A stretch of DNA of 64,000 nucleotides from Mycolicibacterium sp. ND9-15 (lineage in GTDB: Bacteria > Actinomycetota > Actinomycetes > Mycobacteriales > Mycobacteriaceae): the NCBI RefSeq assembly GCF_035918395.1, contig NZ_CP142362.1, forward strand, positions 4,811,501 to 4,875,500, in the 5' to 3' direction. Under the pieces are notes generated by a model. The model was not told the origin of the DNA, made no database searches, and saw only the letters and a list, made by a program, of their open reading frames with translations. Made by a program: the position numbers and the translations under genes. Positions 1-7,482 of the stretch are shown here, piece by piece (the first letter of the stretch is position 1; each line of letters opens with the position of its first letter).

Positions 1-130
1 GGGATGGCCTGCCTGGACGACGGCGACGTATTGGCCGAAACCCGTGCTGTGGGAACGGTGTTTGTTCAAGCAGACGCGGGTGGTGCTCGACGAGTATCGG
101 GCATGGTGGCCGTTGGCATTGGTTAAGTGA
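1..130 (+). CDS. C-terminal end of an unidentified protein (partial)
   Basis: The window opens inside a gene. The frame beginning at base 2 stays open for 42 codons to a TGA at 128-130. It reads as a tryptophan-rich tail containing YWPKPVLWERCLF and EYRAWWPLALVK. Third-position GC is clearly higher in this frame than in the competing frame that starts at base 1 and stops at 126, so this one is preferred. Too little remains to name a family. Confidence 0.45.
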   Translation, partial: GWPAWTTATYWPKPVLWERCLFKQTRVVLDEYRAWWPLALVK

Positions 131-178
131 CCTGAGCGGATCGCACGAATATGCGTCGCGTTGTGACGTAGGTCATTG

Positions 179-197
179 TTTGGTTAGCCAAACCTAA
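179..197 (+). promoter_or_regulatory. Putative IdeR/DtxR iron box in a promoter
   Basis: TTTGGTTAGCCAAACCTAA matches the known mycobacterial IdeR consensus TTAGGTTAGSCTAACCTAA at 17 of 19 positions. It lies between a plausible -35 (TTGTTT, 176-181) and -10 (CATTAT, 200-205) with an 18-bp spacer, 44 bases before the ATG at 242. Iron-loaded IdeR bound here should repress the downstream gene. The match is seen directly; binding is inferred. Confidence 0.6.
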
Positions 198-241
198 GGC
201 ATTATCGGGCGCTTGCACTGTAGAACCAGGCAGGGAGCCCC

Positions 242-472
242 ATGGCAGATCTCGAATTCGCGTACGACCTCACGCTGGACGAGGCCAGGCGGCGCGCCGC
301 CGTACTCGAAGCGCTCGGCGACGACTGGGACCCGATCGCCGTGCTCGAGCACGAGCGGTTGGCGCAGAACATCCTGTACCGCGACCTCGACGACGAGCAG
401 CAACGAATCTACGACGACCTGGTGCGCGCGGGCGTTCTACCGGACCACACGCAGACCAATGCTTCCGATTGA
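242..472 (+). CDS. DUF6400 family small protein
   Basis: This 76-residue acidic protein contains the segment LTLDEARRRAAVLEALGDDW and a later QQRIYDDLVRAGVLP. This resembles, from memory, the actinobacterial DUF6400 family, which has no known function. There are no cysteines, signal peptide or membrane segment, so it is probably cytosolic and helical. The ATG at 242 follows CAGGGAGCCCC, an acceptable ribosome binding site. The 3' end overlaps the next gene by 14 bases, suggesting co-transcription and coupling. The upstream iron box suggests the pair is expressed when iron is scarce. Confidence 0.75.
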   Translation: MADLEFAYDLTLDEARRRAAVLEALGDDWDPIAVLEHERLAQNILYRDLDDEQQRIYDDLVRAGVLPDHTQTNASD

Positions 473-689
473 CCCGACCGCCGACCGGTCCCGACGGGCC
501 TGGCTGCCGTGCCCCTTCTGCAACTGGAGCGCGGGGTGCGCCGACTGTGCGGACCGGCGCAACTGCGCCGACCACTGGCAGTACCTGCTGAGCAACCAGG
601 CCACGGTGGTGCATCTGCAGTGCCCCGGCTGCGGTCACCTGTGGTCCACCGATACGCACAACCGGCGCAGGGGCGGTCGAGCGGCCTGA
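459..689 (+). CDS. Small zinc-ribbon-like protein
   Basis: A 76-residue protein beginning at the ATG at 459, inside the end of the DUF6400 gene. It has many cysteines and histidines: CPFC near residue 18, CADCADRRNCADH around residues 26-38, and CPGCGH near residue 55. The paired CxxC motifs are typical of a zinc ribbon, possibly with two metal sites. A nucleic-acid or protein-binding role is usual for such folds, but no named family is recognised. The overlap with the upstream frame implies one transcript under the same possible iron control. Confidence 0.6.
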   Translation: MLPIDPTADRSRRAWLPCPFCNWSAGCADCADRRNCADHWQYLLSNQATVVHLQCPGCGHLWSTDTHNRRRGGRAA

Positions 690-709
690 TCGGCTTCACC
701 CCGCATGCG

Positions 710-1309
710 TTATTGCGTGTTCCGCGGGTGGATGAACACGCCGTCGGCCTCGACGGTGACGCCCTCAGGGTCCGCGAGCTGACCGACGGCGAACGTTTTC
801 GCGCCCTCGACCCGCTCGACCCACGCCTCGGCGCGCAGCGCGCGGCCCAGCCGGGTCCCGCGCCGGTATCGCATCGTGAGCGTGCCCGTTACCGCGGGCC
901 TGCCCGGTTTGTGCGCCGTAGCGCCGAGCACGTGGTCGAGCAGCATCGCGCATACCCCGCCGTGGACATGACCCGGCGGGCCCTCGAAGGCCGCGCCCAA
1001 GCAGAACTCCGCCCACACGCTGCCGTCCGTCTCGTGGTGAACAATCAGCGGCGGGGCGGCCGGGTTGCGTACCCCGATAACGACATTGCCCCACGCCATC
1101 GGCGCGCCGTCGCCCGCATGCTGCAGGCCGAACGAGTCGGGCAGCAGTGATGTGCTGAGTTCGTCGCTGGCGCAATCGATCTTGCTCTTCACCGCCTCGA
1201 CGGTCGCCGCGTCGGCTCGGGTGCGGATGGTGACGTCGATGAGTCGACGCACCGATTGCGCCAAGGGCTCGTACACCGCGCGCAGATCGTCGAGTTCGGA
1301 GCTGGTCAT
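710..1309 (-). CDS. PaaI-type hotdog thioesterase
   Basis: This 199-residue protein carries the hotdog-fold thioesterase core GPPGHVHGGVCAMLLDHVLG around residues 110-130. In this family the HGG stretch and following acidic residue bind and hydrolyse acyl-CoA thioesters. The N-terminal 75 residues are a helical extension common in mycobacterial members. An in-frame ATG exists at 1345, but the start at 1309 (MTSSELDD) is preferred: it leaves a 100-bp divergent gap to the PadR gene, matching other gene pairs in this cluster. It likely releases CoA from catabolic intermediates; the substrate is unknown. Confidence 0.75.
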   Translation of the reverse strand: MTSSELDDLRAVYEPLAQSVRRLIDVTIRTRADAATVEAVKSKIDCASDELSTSLLPDSFGLQHAGDGAPMAWGNVVIGVRNPAAPPLIVHHETDGSVWAEFCLGAAFEGPPGHVHGGVCAMLLDHVLGATAHKPGRPAVTGTLTMRYRRGTRLGRALRAEAWVERVEGAKTFAVGQLADPEGVTVEADGVFIHPRNTQ

Positions 1310-1352
1310 GGTGTTCAGGGTGCGCATACGTCGGCGGTGCCGCAACGCGGCA

Positions 1353-1367
1353 TCCCAGCCAGTGGTG
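1353..1367. promoter_or_regulatory. Degenerate copy of the cluster operator motif (site 1)
   Basis: TCCCAGCCAGTGGTG matches the working consensus TCCCGGTCANCGGGA at about 10 of 15 positions. Its centre (1360) is the midpoint of the 100 bp between the thioesterase start (1309) and the PadR start (1410). The match is weak alone; its position is what supports it. Confidence 0.4.
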
Positions 1368-1409
1368 AGTTGAACCAGCGGTGCGATCCTGCGTTGTTAG
1401 GCTGAGGAA

Positions 1410-2078
1410 ATGGCGCAAAGCACGTCCGAGGCGAAGCCGAATCTGGCCGCCACCAGTTGGGCGCTGCTGGGCATGCTGTCGTACGAACACGAACTGTCGG
1501 GCTACGACATCCGTAAGTGGATCGAGTGGAGCATGCGGTTCTTCTACGGAAGCCCCGCCTATAGCCAGATCTACTCCGAGCTGAAGAAGCTGGAGCGGCT
1601 GGGGCTGCTGTCCTCGCGTGTGGAGAACACCGGCGGCACCCGCAACCGCCGGTTGTACAAGATCACCCCGGCCGGCCTCGATGCGGTGCGGCGGTGGGCC
1701 AACGAATCGCCGGTGGACCCTCCGGTGCTCAAACACAATCCGTTGCTCCGCGTCACGTTCGGCCACCTCACCGACCCAGCGCGGCTCAAGGAGATCCTGC
1801 AAGAGCACATTGCGCATGCCGACGAGATGCAGCGCAATGCCGCCAAGGACGCCAAATGGGCGGGCGTGGAACCGTCGTGGGCCTACGCGAAGGTGGCCTT
1901 GCAGTGGGCCGAAAGGTATTACGCCTCCGAACGCGAGCTGGCGTTGAAGATGCTCAAGGAACTTGACGAGGCCGAAGCCGCATTCGCCGACGCGGGCATC
2001 GAACGCGGCACGCAGATCCCTTGGCCTACACCGGAATACTGGTATGAGGTCGAGAAGAGAGCCGACGCCGACGACTGA
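1410..2078 (+). CDS. PadR family transcriptional regulator
   Basis: A 222-residue protein with an N-terminal PadR winged helix: residues 12-95 include LLGMLSYEHELSGYDIRKWIE, the turn SPAYSQIYSELKKLERLGLL, and the wing NRRLYKITPAGLDAVRRW. The C-terminal half is the helical PadR dimerisation domain (VALQWAERYYASERELALKMLKELD). PadR proteins are usually repressors released by small aromatic or hydrophobic ligands. It is divergent from the thioesterase, ends 5 bp from the convergent KstD-like gene, and has a copy of the cluster-wide palindrome in its own promoter. It is therefore the prime candidate regulator of the catabolic region. That role is inferred. Confidence 0.85.
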   Translation: MAQSTSEAKPNLAATSWALLGMLSYEHELSGYDIRKWIEWSMRFFYGSPAYSQIYSELKKLERLGLLSSRVENTGGTRNRRLYKITPAGLDAVRRWANESPVDPPVLKHNPLLRVTFGHLTDPARLKEILQEHIAHADEMQRNAAKDAKWAGVEPSWAYAKVALQWAERYYASERELALKMLKELDEAEAAFADAGIERGTQIPWPTPEYWYEVEKRADADD

Positions 2079-2082
2079 TCGG

Positions 2083-3786
2083 TTACCCGTCGGCGGCGTC
2101 GTTGGCGGCGATATAGCCGTAAACCAACCCTTGCGCGATCGTCGCGCCCGCTCCTGGGTAAGAGGTGCCGAACGCGTTGGCGGCGGTGTTGCCGATCGCG
2201 TACAACCCGGCGACGGCGCTGCCGTCCTCGCGTAGGACGCGGGCGCGGTCGTCGGCGCGCAGGCCACCGCATGTGCCAAGATCGCTCAACACCATCTTGA
2301 CGGCGTAGAACGGACCCTGCTCGAGCGGGCGCAGGTTCGGGTTCGGCGTGACCGTGGGGTCGCCGTAGTAACGGTCATAAGCGCTTGCGCCGCGCTGGAA
2401 GTCGCTGTCGGTGCCCGCGATGGCGTTTTCGTTGAACCGCTGTACCGTCGACGAGAGCGCGGATTCGCTGACGCCCATCTTCTCGGCGAGTCGGGTGATG
2501 GATTGGGTGCGGTGGGCGATTCCGGCGTCGTACCACCTCTGCGGAATCGCCATGCGCGGGAACAGTTCCGCGGCAAAGACATAGCTGTTGCGGTACTTCT
2601 GATCGAACACGATCCACATGGTTTCGACCGGATTGCCGGCGCGCTCCCGGTCCAGCACGCGCTGGCCGAACGACATGTAGTCGGTCGCTTCGTTGACGAA
2701 GCGGTTGCCGGTCTGGTCCACGATGAGCGAGCCGGGCAGCGACCGCTCGGCCAACATGACCTTCGGGTCGGCACCGGGAAGCGCCGCGACCGCAGGAAAC
2801 CACCACGCCTGGTCCATGAGATCGGTTGCGGCACCGAGGTCCTGGGCGATCCTGATCGCGTCGCCGGTGTTCGTTTCGGCGCCCAGGCTGGCGTGCTCGC
2901 GGAGGGACTCCGACTGGAACTTCCACCGCATGTCCATCTGGTGGTCGAAGCCACCGGCGGCGAGCACGACGCCGCGGCGAGCGGTCACGGTGACGTCGGC
3001 GCCGCCGTGGCTGAGCACCGCGCCACCGACGCGGTCGCCGTCGGTGACGAGCCGGCGCAGGGCGGTATCCGTCCAGACGGGGATGCCGGCTCGCAGCACA
3101 CCGGCGAAGAGTCCGGCGGCCAGCGCCTGACCGCCCGCGACGTACCTCCGTTTGAGCAGCAGCCCGCCGACCCCCTGGCCGAGACGCTTGGCGACGACCG
3201 GCAGGCCTTTTCGCGGCACCCGCGACATCAGGTTGAGCCACCGGTAGTCCGCGCCGGTGGTCGGCATCGGGATCTTCGCTTCCATCACGCCGGGTCGCAG
3301 GCGCGTCAGGTACTGGCCGAGTACGGCCGAATCCAGGGGGCGGCATTCGCACGTGCGGCCGACGGCCGTGCCGCCGGGAGCCTCGGGGTGGTAGTCGGAG
3401 TACTCCTTGGCCCAGAAGAAGCGCATCGGTGTTCTCCGACGGAGCAATTCGACCGTCGCATCGACATTGGCCACGAAGGCGTCGGACCGCTGCGTCGGGG
3501 CCGTGCCGTCGACCACCGCGTCGAGGTAGGTCTTCGCGCGCTGCGCGGTGTCGGATCCGCCGTCGTCGTTGATCACGGTGCTCGCCGGTAGCCACAGCGC
3601 CCCGCCCGACCGTGCGGTCGAACCGCCGACGTGGGCGGACTTCTCGACGATCAGCACCGAGAGTCCGCGCTCGTGAGCGGCCAGGGCCGCCGCCATCCCG
3701 GTGCCGGATCCGACCACCAGAAGATCGACGGTGGTATCGGCGATCGGCAGCCCGTCGGGGATCGTCGCCCCGTGTGTGTTGGTCAC
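2083..3786 (-). CDS. 3-ketosteroid delta-1-dehydrogenase-like flavoprotein (KstD family)
   Basis: A 567-residue FAD enzyme of the KstD/fumarate reductase superfamily. The dinucleotide motif is VVGSGTGMAAALAAHERG near residue 25, followed by GGSTARSGGALWLP, the hallmark after the first Rossmann strand in KstD. Near residue 500, GPFYAVKM followed by DLGTCGG matches the region holding the catalytic Tyr and Gly of 3-oxosteroid 1-dehydrogenases. Length is normal for KstD. In steroid breakdown such enzymes introduce the C1-C2 double bond, which with 9-alpha-hydroxylation opens ring B. It is divergent from the KshA-like gene across a 100-bp promoter region, which supports that pairing. The true substrate is unproven. 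Confidence 0.8.
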   Translation of the reverse strand: MTNTHGATIPDGLPIADTTVDLLVVGSGTGMAAALAAHERGLSVLIVEKSAHVGGSTARSGGALWLPASTVINDDGGSDTAQRAKTYLDAVVDGTAPTQRSDAFVANVDATVELLRRRTPMRFFWAKEYSDYHPEAPGGTAVGRTCECRPLDSAVLGQYLTRLRPGVMEAKIPMPTTGADYRWLNLMSRVPRKGLPVVAKRLGQGVGGLLLKRRYVAGGQALAAGLFAGVLRAGIPVWTDTALRRLVTDGDRVGGAVLSHGGADVTVTARRGVVLAAGGFDHQMDMRWKFQSESLREHASLGAETNTGDAIRIAQDLGAATDLMDQAWWFPAVAALPGADPKVMLAERSLPGSLIVDQTGNRFVNEATDYMSFGQRVLDRERAGNPVETMWIVFDQKYRNSYVFAAELFPRMAIPQRWYDAGIAHRTQSITRLAEKMGVSESALSSTVQRFNENAIAGTDSDFQRGASAYDRYYGDPTVTPNPNLRPLEQGPFYAVKMVLSDLGTCGGLRADDRARVLREDGSAVAGLYAIGNTAANAFGTSYPGAGATIAQGLVYGYIAANDAADG

Positions 3787-3829
3787 AGACGACCAAGTTA
3801 GAGGCGAAAACGGTCCGCCGGAACCGCCG

Positions 3830-3844
3830 TCCTGATGAGCGGAA
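3830..3844. promoter_or_regulatory. Copy of the cluster operator motif (site 2)
   Basis: TCCTGATGAGCGGAA agrees with TCCCGGTCANCGGGA at 11 of 15 positions. Its centre (3837) lies at the middle of the 100 bp between the KstD-like start (3786) and the KshA-like start (3887). Confidence 0.5.
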
Positions 3845-3886
3845 CAAGTCGTGAGCCCGGTCCGGAACTCCTGCTAGAACAGCGGT

Positions 3887-5026
3887 ATGACGTTGGACAC
3901 CGACATCGAGGTCCGCCAGATCGAGGCCGACGCCGCGCCGTCGCGGTTCGCCCGAGGCTGGCACTGTTTGGGCCTGATCAGAGAGTTCGGCGACGGGAAA
4001 CCGCACCAGGTCTTCGCGTTCGGCAAGAAGCTGGTGGTGTTCCGCGGCGGCGACGGCCGGATCAACGTTCTGGACGGCTACTGCCGGCACATGGGCGGCG
4101 ACCTGAGCCAGGGCGAGGTGAAGGGCGACGAGATCGCGTGCCCGTTCCACGACTGGCGCTGGGGCGGCGACGGCCGGTGCAAGAAGGTGCCGTACAGCAA
4201 ACGCGTGCCCCGCCTGGCCCGCACCGCGGCTTGGACAACCCTGGAGCAGGACGGCATGTTGTTCGTCTGGAACGACCCGGAGGGCAACCCGCCGCCACTG
4301 GAGGTCACCATTCCCCGCATCGAGGGCGCGACGAGCGACGAGTGGACCGATTGGCACTGGTACACGACCGTCGTCAACACCAACTGCCGCGAGATCATCG
4401 ACAACGTCGTCGACATGGCGCACTTCTTCTACATCCACGGCTCGCTGCCCACGAATTTCAAGAACATCTTCGAAGGACATGTCGCCACCCAGTACATGAA
4501 CAGCGCCGGCCGACCCGACCTCGGTGAGCCCGGTCCGACGCAGATGCTCGGAACCACCTCGGTGGCATCGTATTTCGGGCCGTCGTTCATGATCGACGAC
4601 CTGACGTACCACTACACCGACGTCGATCACCAGACGGTGTTGATCAACTGTCACTACCCGATCGACCAGAACTCGTTCGTGCTGCAGTACGGGATCATCG
4701 TCAAGAAGTCCGCGGCGTTGCCGGAGGACGTCGCGATGCAGACGGCGATCGGCCTGGGCGACTTCGTGAAGATGGGTTTCGAACAGGACGTCGCGATCTG
4801 GAAGAACAAGGCGCGCATCGACAACCCGCTGCTCTGCGAGGAAGACGGGCCCGTCTATCAACTGCGACGTTGGTATGAGCAGTTCTATGTAGACGTCGCC
4901 GACATCGAACCCGATATGGTGGACCGCTTCGAGTACGAGATCGACACCACCCGGCCGCGGGAGGAATGGATGAAGGTCGTCGAGGGCAACATCGCCCAGC
5001 GATCCTCGGTCACGAGCGCGGGATGA
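3887..5026 (+). CDS. kshA: Rieske oxygenase, 3-ketosteroid 9-alpha-hydroxylase oxygenase-like (KshA)
   Basis: A 379-residue Rieske-type terminal oxygenase. The [2Fe-2S] ligands are Cys66, His68, Cys85 and His88 (CRHMGG and CPFHDW). The mononuclear iron site is visible at Asp176, His179 and His184 (DNVVDMAHFFYIH). Spacing and length match KshA, which hydroxylates C9 of 3-ketosteroids and, with KstD, opens ring B. KshA needs the reductase KshB, which is not in this window. The ATG at 3887 sits in a 100-bp divergent promoter, and the 3' end overlaps the next small gene by ATGA. KshA paralogues differ in substrate, so the exact steroid is uncertain. Confidence 0.85.
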   Translation: MTLDTDIEVRQIEADAAPSRFARGWHCLGLIREFGDGKPHQVFAFGKKLVVFRGGDGRINVLDGYCRHMGGDLSQGEVKGDEIACPFHDWRWGGDGRCKKVPYSKRVPRLARTAAWTTLEQDGMLFVWNDPEGNPPPLEVTIPRIEGATSDEWTDWHWYTTVVNTNCREIIDNVVDMAHFFYIHGSLPTNFKNIFEGHVATQYMNSAGRPDLGEPGPTQMLGTTSVASYFGPSFMIDDLTYHYTDVDHQTVLINCHYPIDQNSFVLQYGIIVKKSAALPEDVAMQTAIGLGDFVKMGFEQDVAIWKNKARIDNPLLCEEDGPVYQLRRWYEQFYVDVADIEPDMVDRFEYEIDTTRPREEWMKVVEGNIAQRSSVTSAG

Positions 5027-5295
5027 CGGTGCGGCCGGACAACCGGCTCGCCGATGCGCCGATGGTGTCGGTGACGTGCCGACGCTGCGCCGCAAGCGTT
5101 CTGGTGCGCAAGAGTTCTTGGGAACAAACCAGCGTGCAGTGGGACGGCGAGTCTGCCGCGCGCTGTCTTCAGCGCCGGGAATTCGACGCGATTCGACAGG
5201 CCGATCGGCCCTTCCTGGTCTGTTCAGAGCTTCGTGACTCGATAGAGGACGCCGCGCGCAGCGGGTCGCTGCGGATCGTCGACGAAGACATGTGA
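5023..5295 (+). CDS. Small cysteine-containing protein coupled to the KshA-like gene
   Basis: A 90-residue protein whose ATG overlaps the stop of the upstream oxygenase gene as ATGA, a sign of translational coupling. It has a CRRC pair near residue 19, a third cysteine near residue 48 (ARCLQRREF) and a fourth near residue 67 (LVCSELR). Four cysteines could bind zinc or an iron-sulfur centre, but the spacing is not that of a standard ferredoxin. There is no signal or membrane segment. Coupling suggests a partner or assembly role for the oxygenase. No family is recognised. Confidence 0.65.
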   Translation: MTVRPDNRLADAPMVSVTCRRCAASVLVRKSSWEQTSVQWDGESAARCLQRREFDAIRQADRPFLVCSELRDSIEDAARSGSLRIVDEDM

Positions 5296-5340
5296 TTTCG
5301 GTGCGCTAACAATCGCTGAGCGACTGCTAGCGCACCGAAA
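5296..5340. terminator. Nested inverted repeat between convergent genes (copy 1)
   Basis: Outer arms TTTCGGTGCGCTA (5296-5308) and TAGCGCACCGAAA (5328-5340) are perfect 13-bp complements. Inside lies a second hairpin, TCGCT-G-AGCGA (5313-5323). It sits one base after the stop of the small cysteine protein gene and before the stop of the convergent gene. It may act as a bidirectional terminator. A close copy occurs at 18927-18971. Confidence 0.65.
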
Positions 5341-5347
5341 CCGCAGA

Positions 5348-6427
5348 TCAGGTCAGCTGGAAAGCCGAAATCGGAGCTTCCTCGGGATATTCCGCAGGCC
5401 CGCCGAGGTCGTACACCGCGTTCAGCGCACCAATGAACTGAGGGTCGTGCAGGGGTTCGCCGGGCACATCGAGCTTGACGCCCTTCTTTCCGGCGTCGTC
5501 GACGAGCATGTCGATGGCCTTGTCAATCGTGAGATCGTCGCTGCCGTCCATGTTCTTCCTGAGCTCGTCGAAGTCGGCGAACACCTCGGCCGACCAGTGC
5601 ACCAGGAACCGCAACTCGTCGGTGCGGTGGCGGGCGATCACGTCGTCGCCGTTCTTCAGCACCCAGCAATCGCGGTCGGCCGGATCACCCGTGAAGACCG
5701 TGTCGAACGCGAGGCCGGCGGGTGTCTGATGCTCGACTGGGCCGTTGGCTTCGCCGCGGTGCACCATCATCTCGTTCTGCACGATGACGCCGCGGTTGTA
5801 CACCGGGGGCACCAGTCGCCGGGGCGGTTTCAACGGGCCGTCGGGCCAGTAGGTGAAGCCACTCGATTCGTCCAGCGAGAACCACGCTATGACCTGGGCC
5901 ATCTTGATCAGGTAGTCGCGGAACAGTCCCGACTTGCCCATCACGCTCGTCAGCCAGGTCGGCGCGTTCTCATGGCGCACCCCGCGGAAGCTGGGTGAGT
6001 CTAGGTGGCCGGGATCGCGGTTGGCGCACGGGCCGTTGATGTTGAACAGCATCATCTCGGGCTTGGCGTACTCGGCGCTCCAGTAGCTCTTGGCGTACTC
6101 GACGAACCGCTGGTTGTAGAAGCAGTCGTGCAACTCCGGATAGAGCACCGTGCCGTAATTGGCCAGGTAACCCCGGAAGGTCGGGGTGAGGAACAGGTCG
6201 AGTGACGGCTCGAATCCCTCCGGGAACGCACCGCTCATGGTCGCCATCAACTCGTCGGCAGATGCGAAGTGCTGCGCGATGATCAGCTTCCACGGCCCCT
6301 GCGTGCGCACCACGTCGAGGAGACGTTCCCGCTGATCGTCGGTGTAGACGTCGTCGACCTCCCTCGGCGGTGCGGCGGGCCGGAGCACATCGGACAGCTC
6401 CATGCGCCGATCGTCCGTCAGCGTCAT
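5348..6427 (-). CDS. Unrecognised 359-residue protein, possible non-heme iron oxygenase
   Basis: I do not recognise this family. The protein is soluble and rich in aromatic residues, with no signal peptide. Around residues 140-150 it has RDPGHLDSPSF, which contains an HxD pair, and about 75 residues on it has NEMMVHRGEANGP. This HxD...H(x)R layout recalls Fe(II)/2-oxoglutarate (phytanoyl-CoA-type) oxygenases. That is only a pattern match. It has a strong ribosome binding site (AGGAGGAG) before the ATG at 6427 and a copy of the cluster palindrome about 70 bases upstream, so it probably belongs to the catabolic regulon as a separate unit. Confidence 0.6.
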   Translation of the reverse strand: MTLTDDRRMELSDVLRPAAPPREVDDVYTDDQRERLLDVVRTQGPWKLIIAQHFASADELMATMSGAFPEGFEPSLDLFLTPTFRGYLANYGTVLYPELHDCFYNQRFVEYAKSYWSAEYAKPEMMLFNINGPCANRDPGHLDSPSFRGVRHENAPTWLTSVMGKSGLFRDYLIKMAQVIAWFSLDESSGFTYWPDGPLKPPRRLVPPVYNRGVIVQNEMMVHRGEANGPVEHQTPAGLAFDTVFTGDPADRDCWVLKNGDDVIARHRTDELRFLVHWSAEVFADFDELRKNMDGSDDLTIDKAIDMLVDDAGKKGVKLDVPGEPLHDPQFIGALNAVYDLGGPAEYPEEAPISAFQLT

Positions 6428-6495
6428 CGTCTCCTCCTCGGTTCACACGGTCGTGTTACCTGGGATTCTGACCGCCCCGCCGCAGCCGTGATGGG

Positions 6496-6515
6496 CCGAT
6501 GACCGGTCATCGGGA
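6496..6515. promoter_or_regulatory. Copy of the cluster operator motif within a perfect palindrome (site 3)
   Basis: CCGATGACCGGTCATCGG (6496-6513) is a perfect 18-bp palindrome. Its right part, GACCGGTCATCGGGA (6501-6515), fits TCCCGGTCANCGGGA at 13 of 15. It lies in the promoter of the gene starting at 6427 and just after the stop region of the hydrolase at 6523-7482. Confidence 0.6.
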
Positions 6516-6522
6516 GGACAAT

Positions 6523-7482
6523 TCATGTTGCTCCTTCGTGACGTCGAGGAGGGGCAGCGAACTTCGCCCGCAATAGTGCCCCGATCTCGGCGATCGCCAA
6601 CCGGCCGCGTGCGGTGGTATCGGAGCGCATCAGGAAGCCGTGGTAGACACCGGGATAGCGGGTGAGTGTGGTCTGAACGTCCGCGTCCCGAAGCCGGGCT
6701 GCGTAACGCTCGCCCCAGTCCCGGATCGGATCGTAGGCAGCGGTGACGACAATGGCTTGCGGCAGGCCGGCCAGGTCGGTCGCCATTGCGGGGAACCGAT
6801 ACTCATCCGGTGGTGCGGTCACCCCTCGGTCGGCGAGTTCGTGCATGAAGTCGATGTCCGCGCGACGCAGCAGCGGAGCGTCCGGCATGCTCTGAATCGA
6901 CTCACACGTCATGTCGCGGTCCAGACCCGGATACAGCAGCGCCTGACAGCAGATCGATGGACCGCCCCGGTCACGGGCGGCCAGCGCGACCGCGGCCGCG
7001 AGCGCGCCACCGGCGCTGTCACCGATGACCGCCAAGCGATGGGCGTCGATCCGAAGGGATCCGGCGTTGGCGGCGACGTAGGTCGTGGCGGCATATGCGT
7101 CGTCGAACTGTGCCGGCGGCGGTGCCTCGGGCGCGAGCCGATAGTCGACCGACACGACCGTGGTCTCGCTGACCGCCGCCAACATTCGAGCGAGCGGTTC
7201 GAAGGAATGGTTCGACCCCAGAACCATTCCGCCACCGTGGAAATAGACCAGGACGGGAGCGTCGTCGGCGCCCGTCGCGCGGTAGATACGGAGCGGGACA
7301 TCTCCGCCGGGGCCGGCAGCGACCCGGTCTTCGACCTCGACCATCTCCGGCATGTCGTCGGGGTGGGGCGCCGACTCTATCGCCCGGCGAACTTCGGCCA
7401 GGCCCCGTGCACGCATCGGGGCGATGTCCCCGAGCGCCGCAACCCGCGCGGCGGCATCCGGGTCCAAACGGTATTGCGTCAT
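6523..7482 (-). CDS. Alpha/beta hydrolase, hormone-sensitive lipase family
   Basis: A 319-residue esterase/lipase. The oxyanion-hole motif YFHGGGMVLGS is near residue 80, and the nucleophile elbow GDSAGG near residue 154 holds the catalytic serine. The acid is likely the Asp of AAYDPIRDWG and the base the His of VYHGFL near residue 280. The family hydrolyses short to medium carboxyl esters. The ATG overlaps the stop of the upstream FAD gene (ATGA), so it is the last gene of a multi-gene operon running leftward. In this context it may cleave esters made by the Baeyer-Villiger enzymes. Confidence 0.85.
   Translation of the reverse strand: MTQYRLDPDAAARVAALGDIAPMRARGLAEVRRAIESAPHPDDMPEMVEVEDRVAAGPGGDVPLRIYRATGADDAPVLVYFHGGGMVLGSNHSFEPLARMLAAVSETTVVSVDYRLAPEAPPPAQFDDAYAATTYVAANAGSLRIDAHRLAVIGDSAGGALAAAVALAARDRGGPSICCQALLYPGLDRDMTCESIQSMPDAPLLRRADIDFMHELADRGVTAPPDEYRFPAMATDLAGLPQAIVVTAAYDPIRDWGERYAARLRDADVQTTLTRYPGVYHGFLMRSDTTARGRLAIAEIGALLRAKFAAPPRRHEGAT

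Noticed and set aside
1..126. Reading the first 126 bases in frame 1, as a possible thioesterase tail
   Set aside because: Third-position GC and residue composition favour the frame starting at base 2.
3853..3870. GAGCCCGGTCCGGAACTC as the operator between the KstD-like and KshA-like genes
   Set aside because: It is two bases shorter than the cluster motif and off centre; the sequence at 3830-3844 fits both motif spacing and midpoint position better.
2375..5095. A 906-codon open frame on the minus strand crossing the KstD-like and KshA-like genes
   Set aside because: It is arginine/proline-rich with no domain pattern and overlaps two well-supported genes in other frames. Such frames are common in DNA of this GC content.
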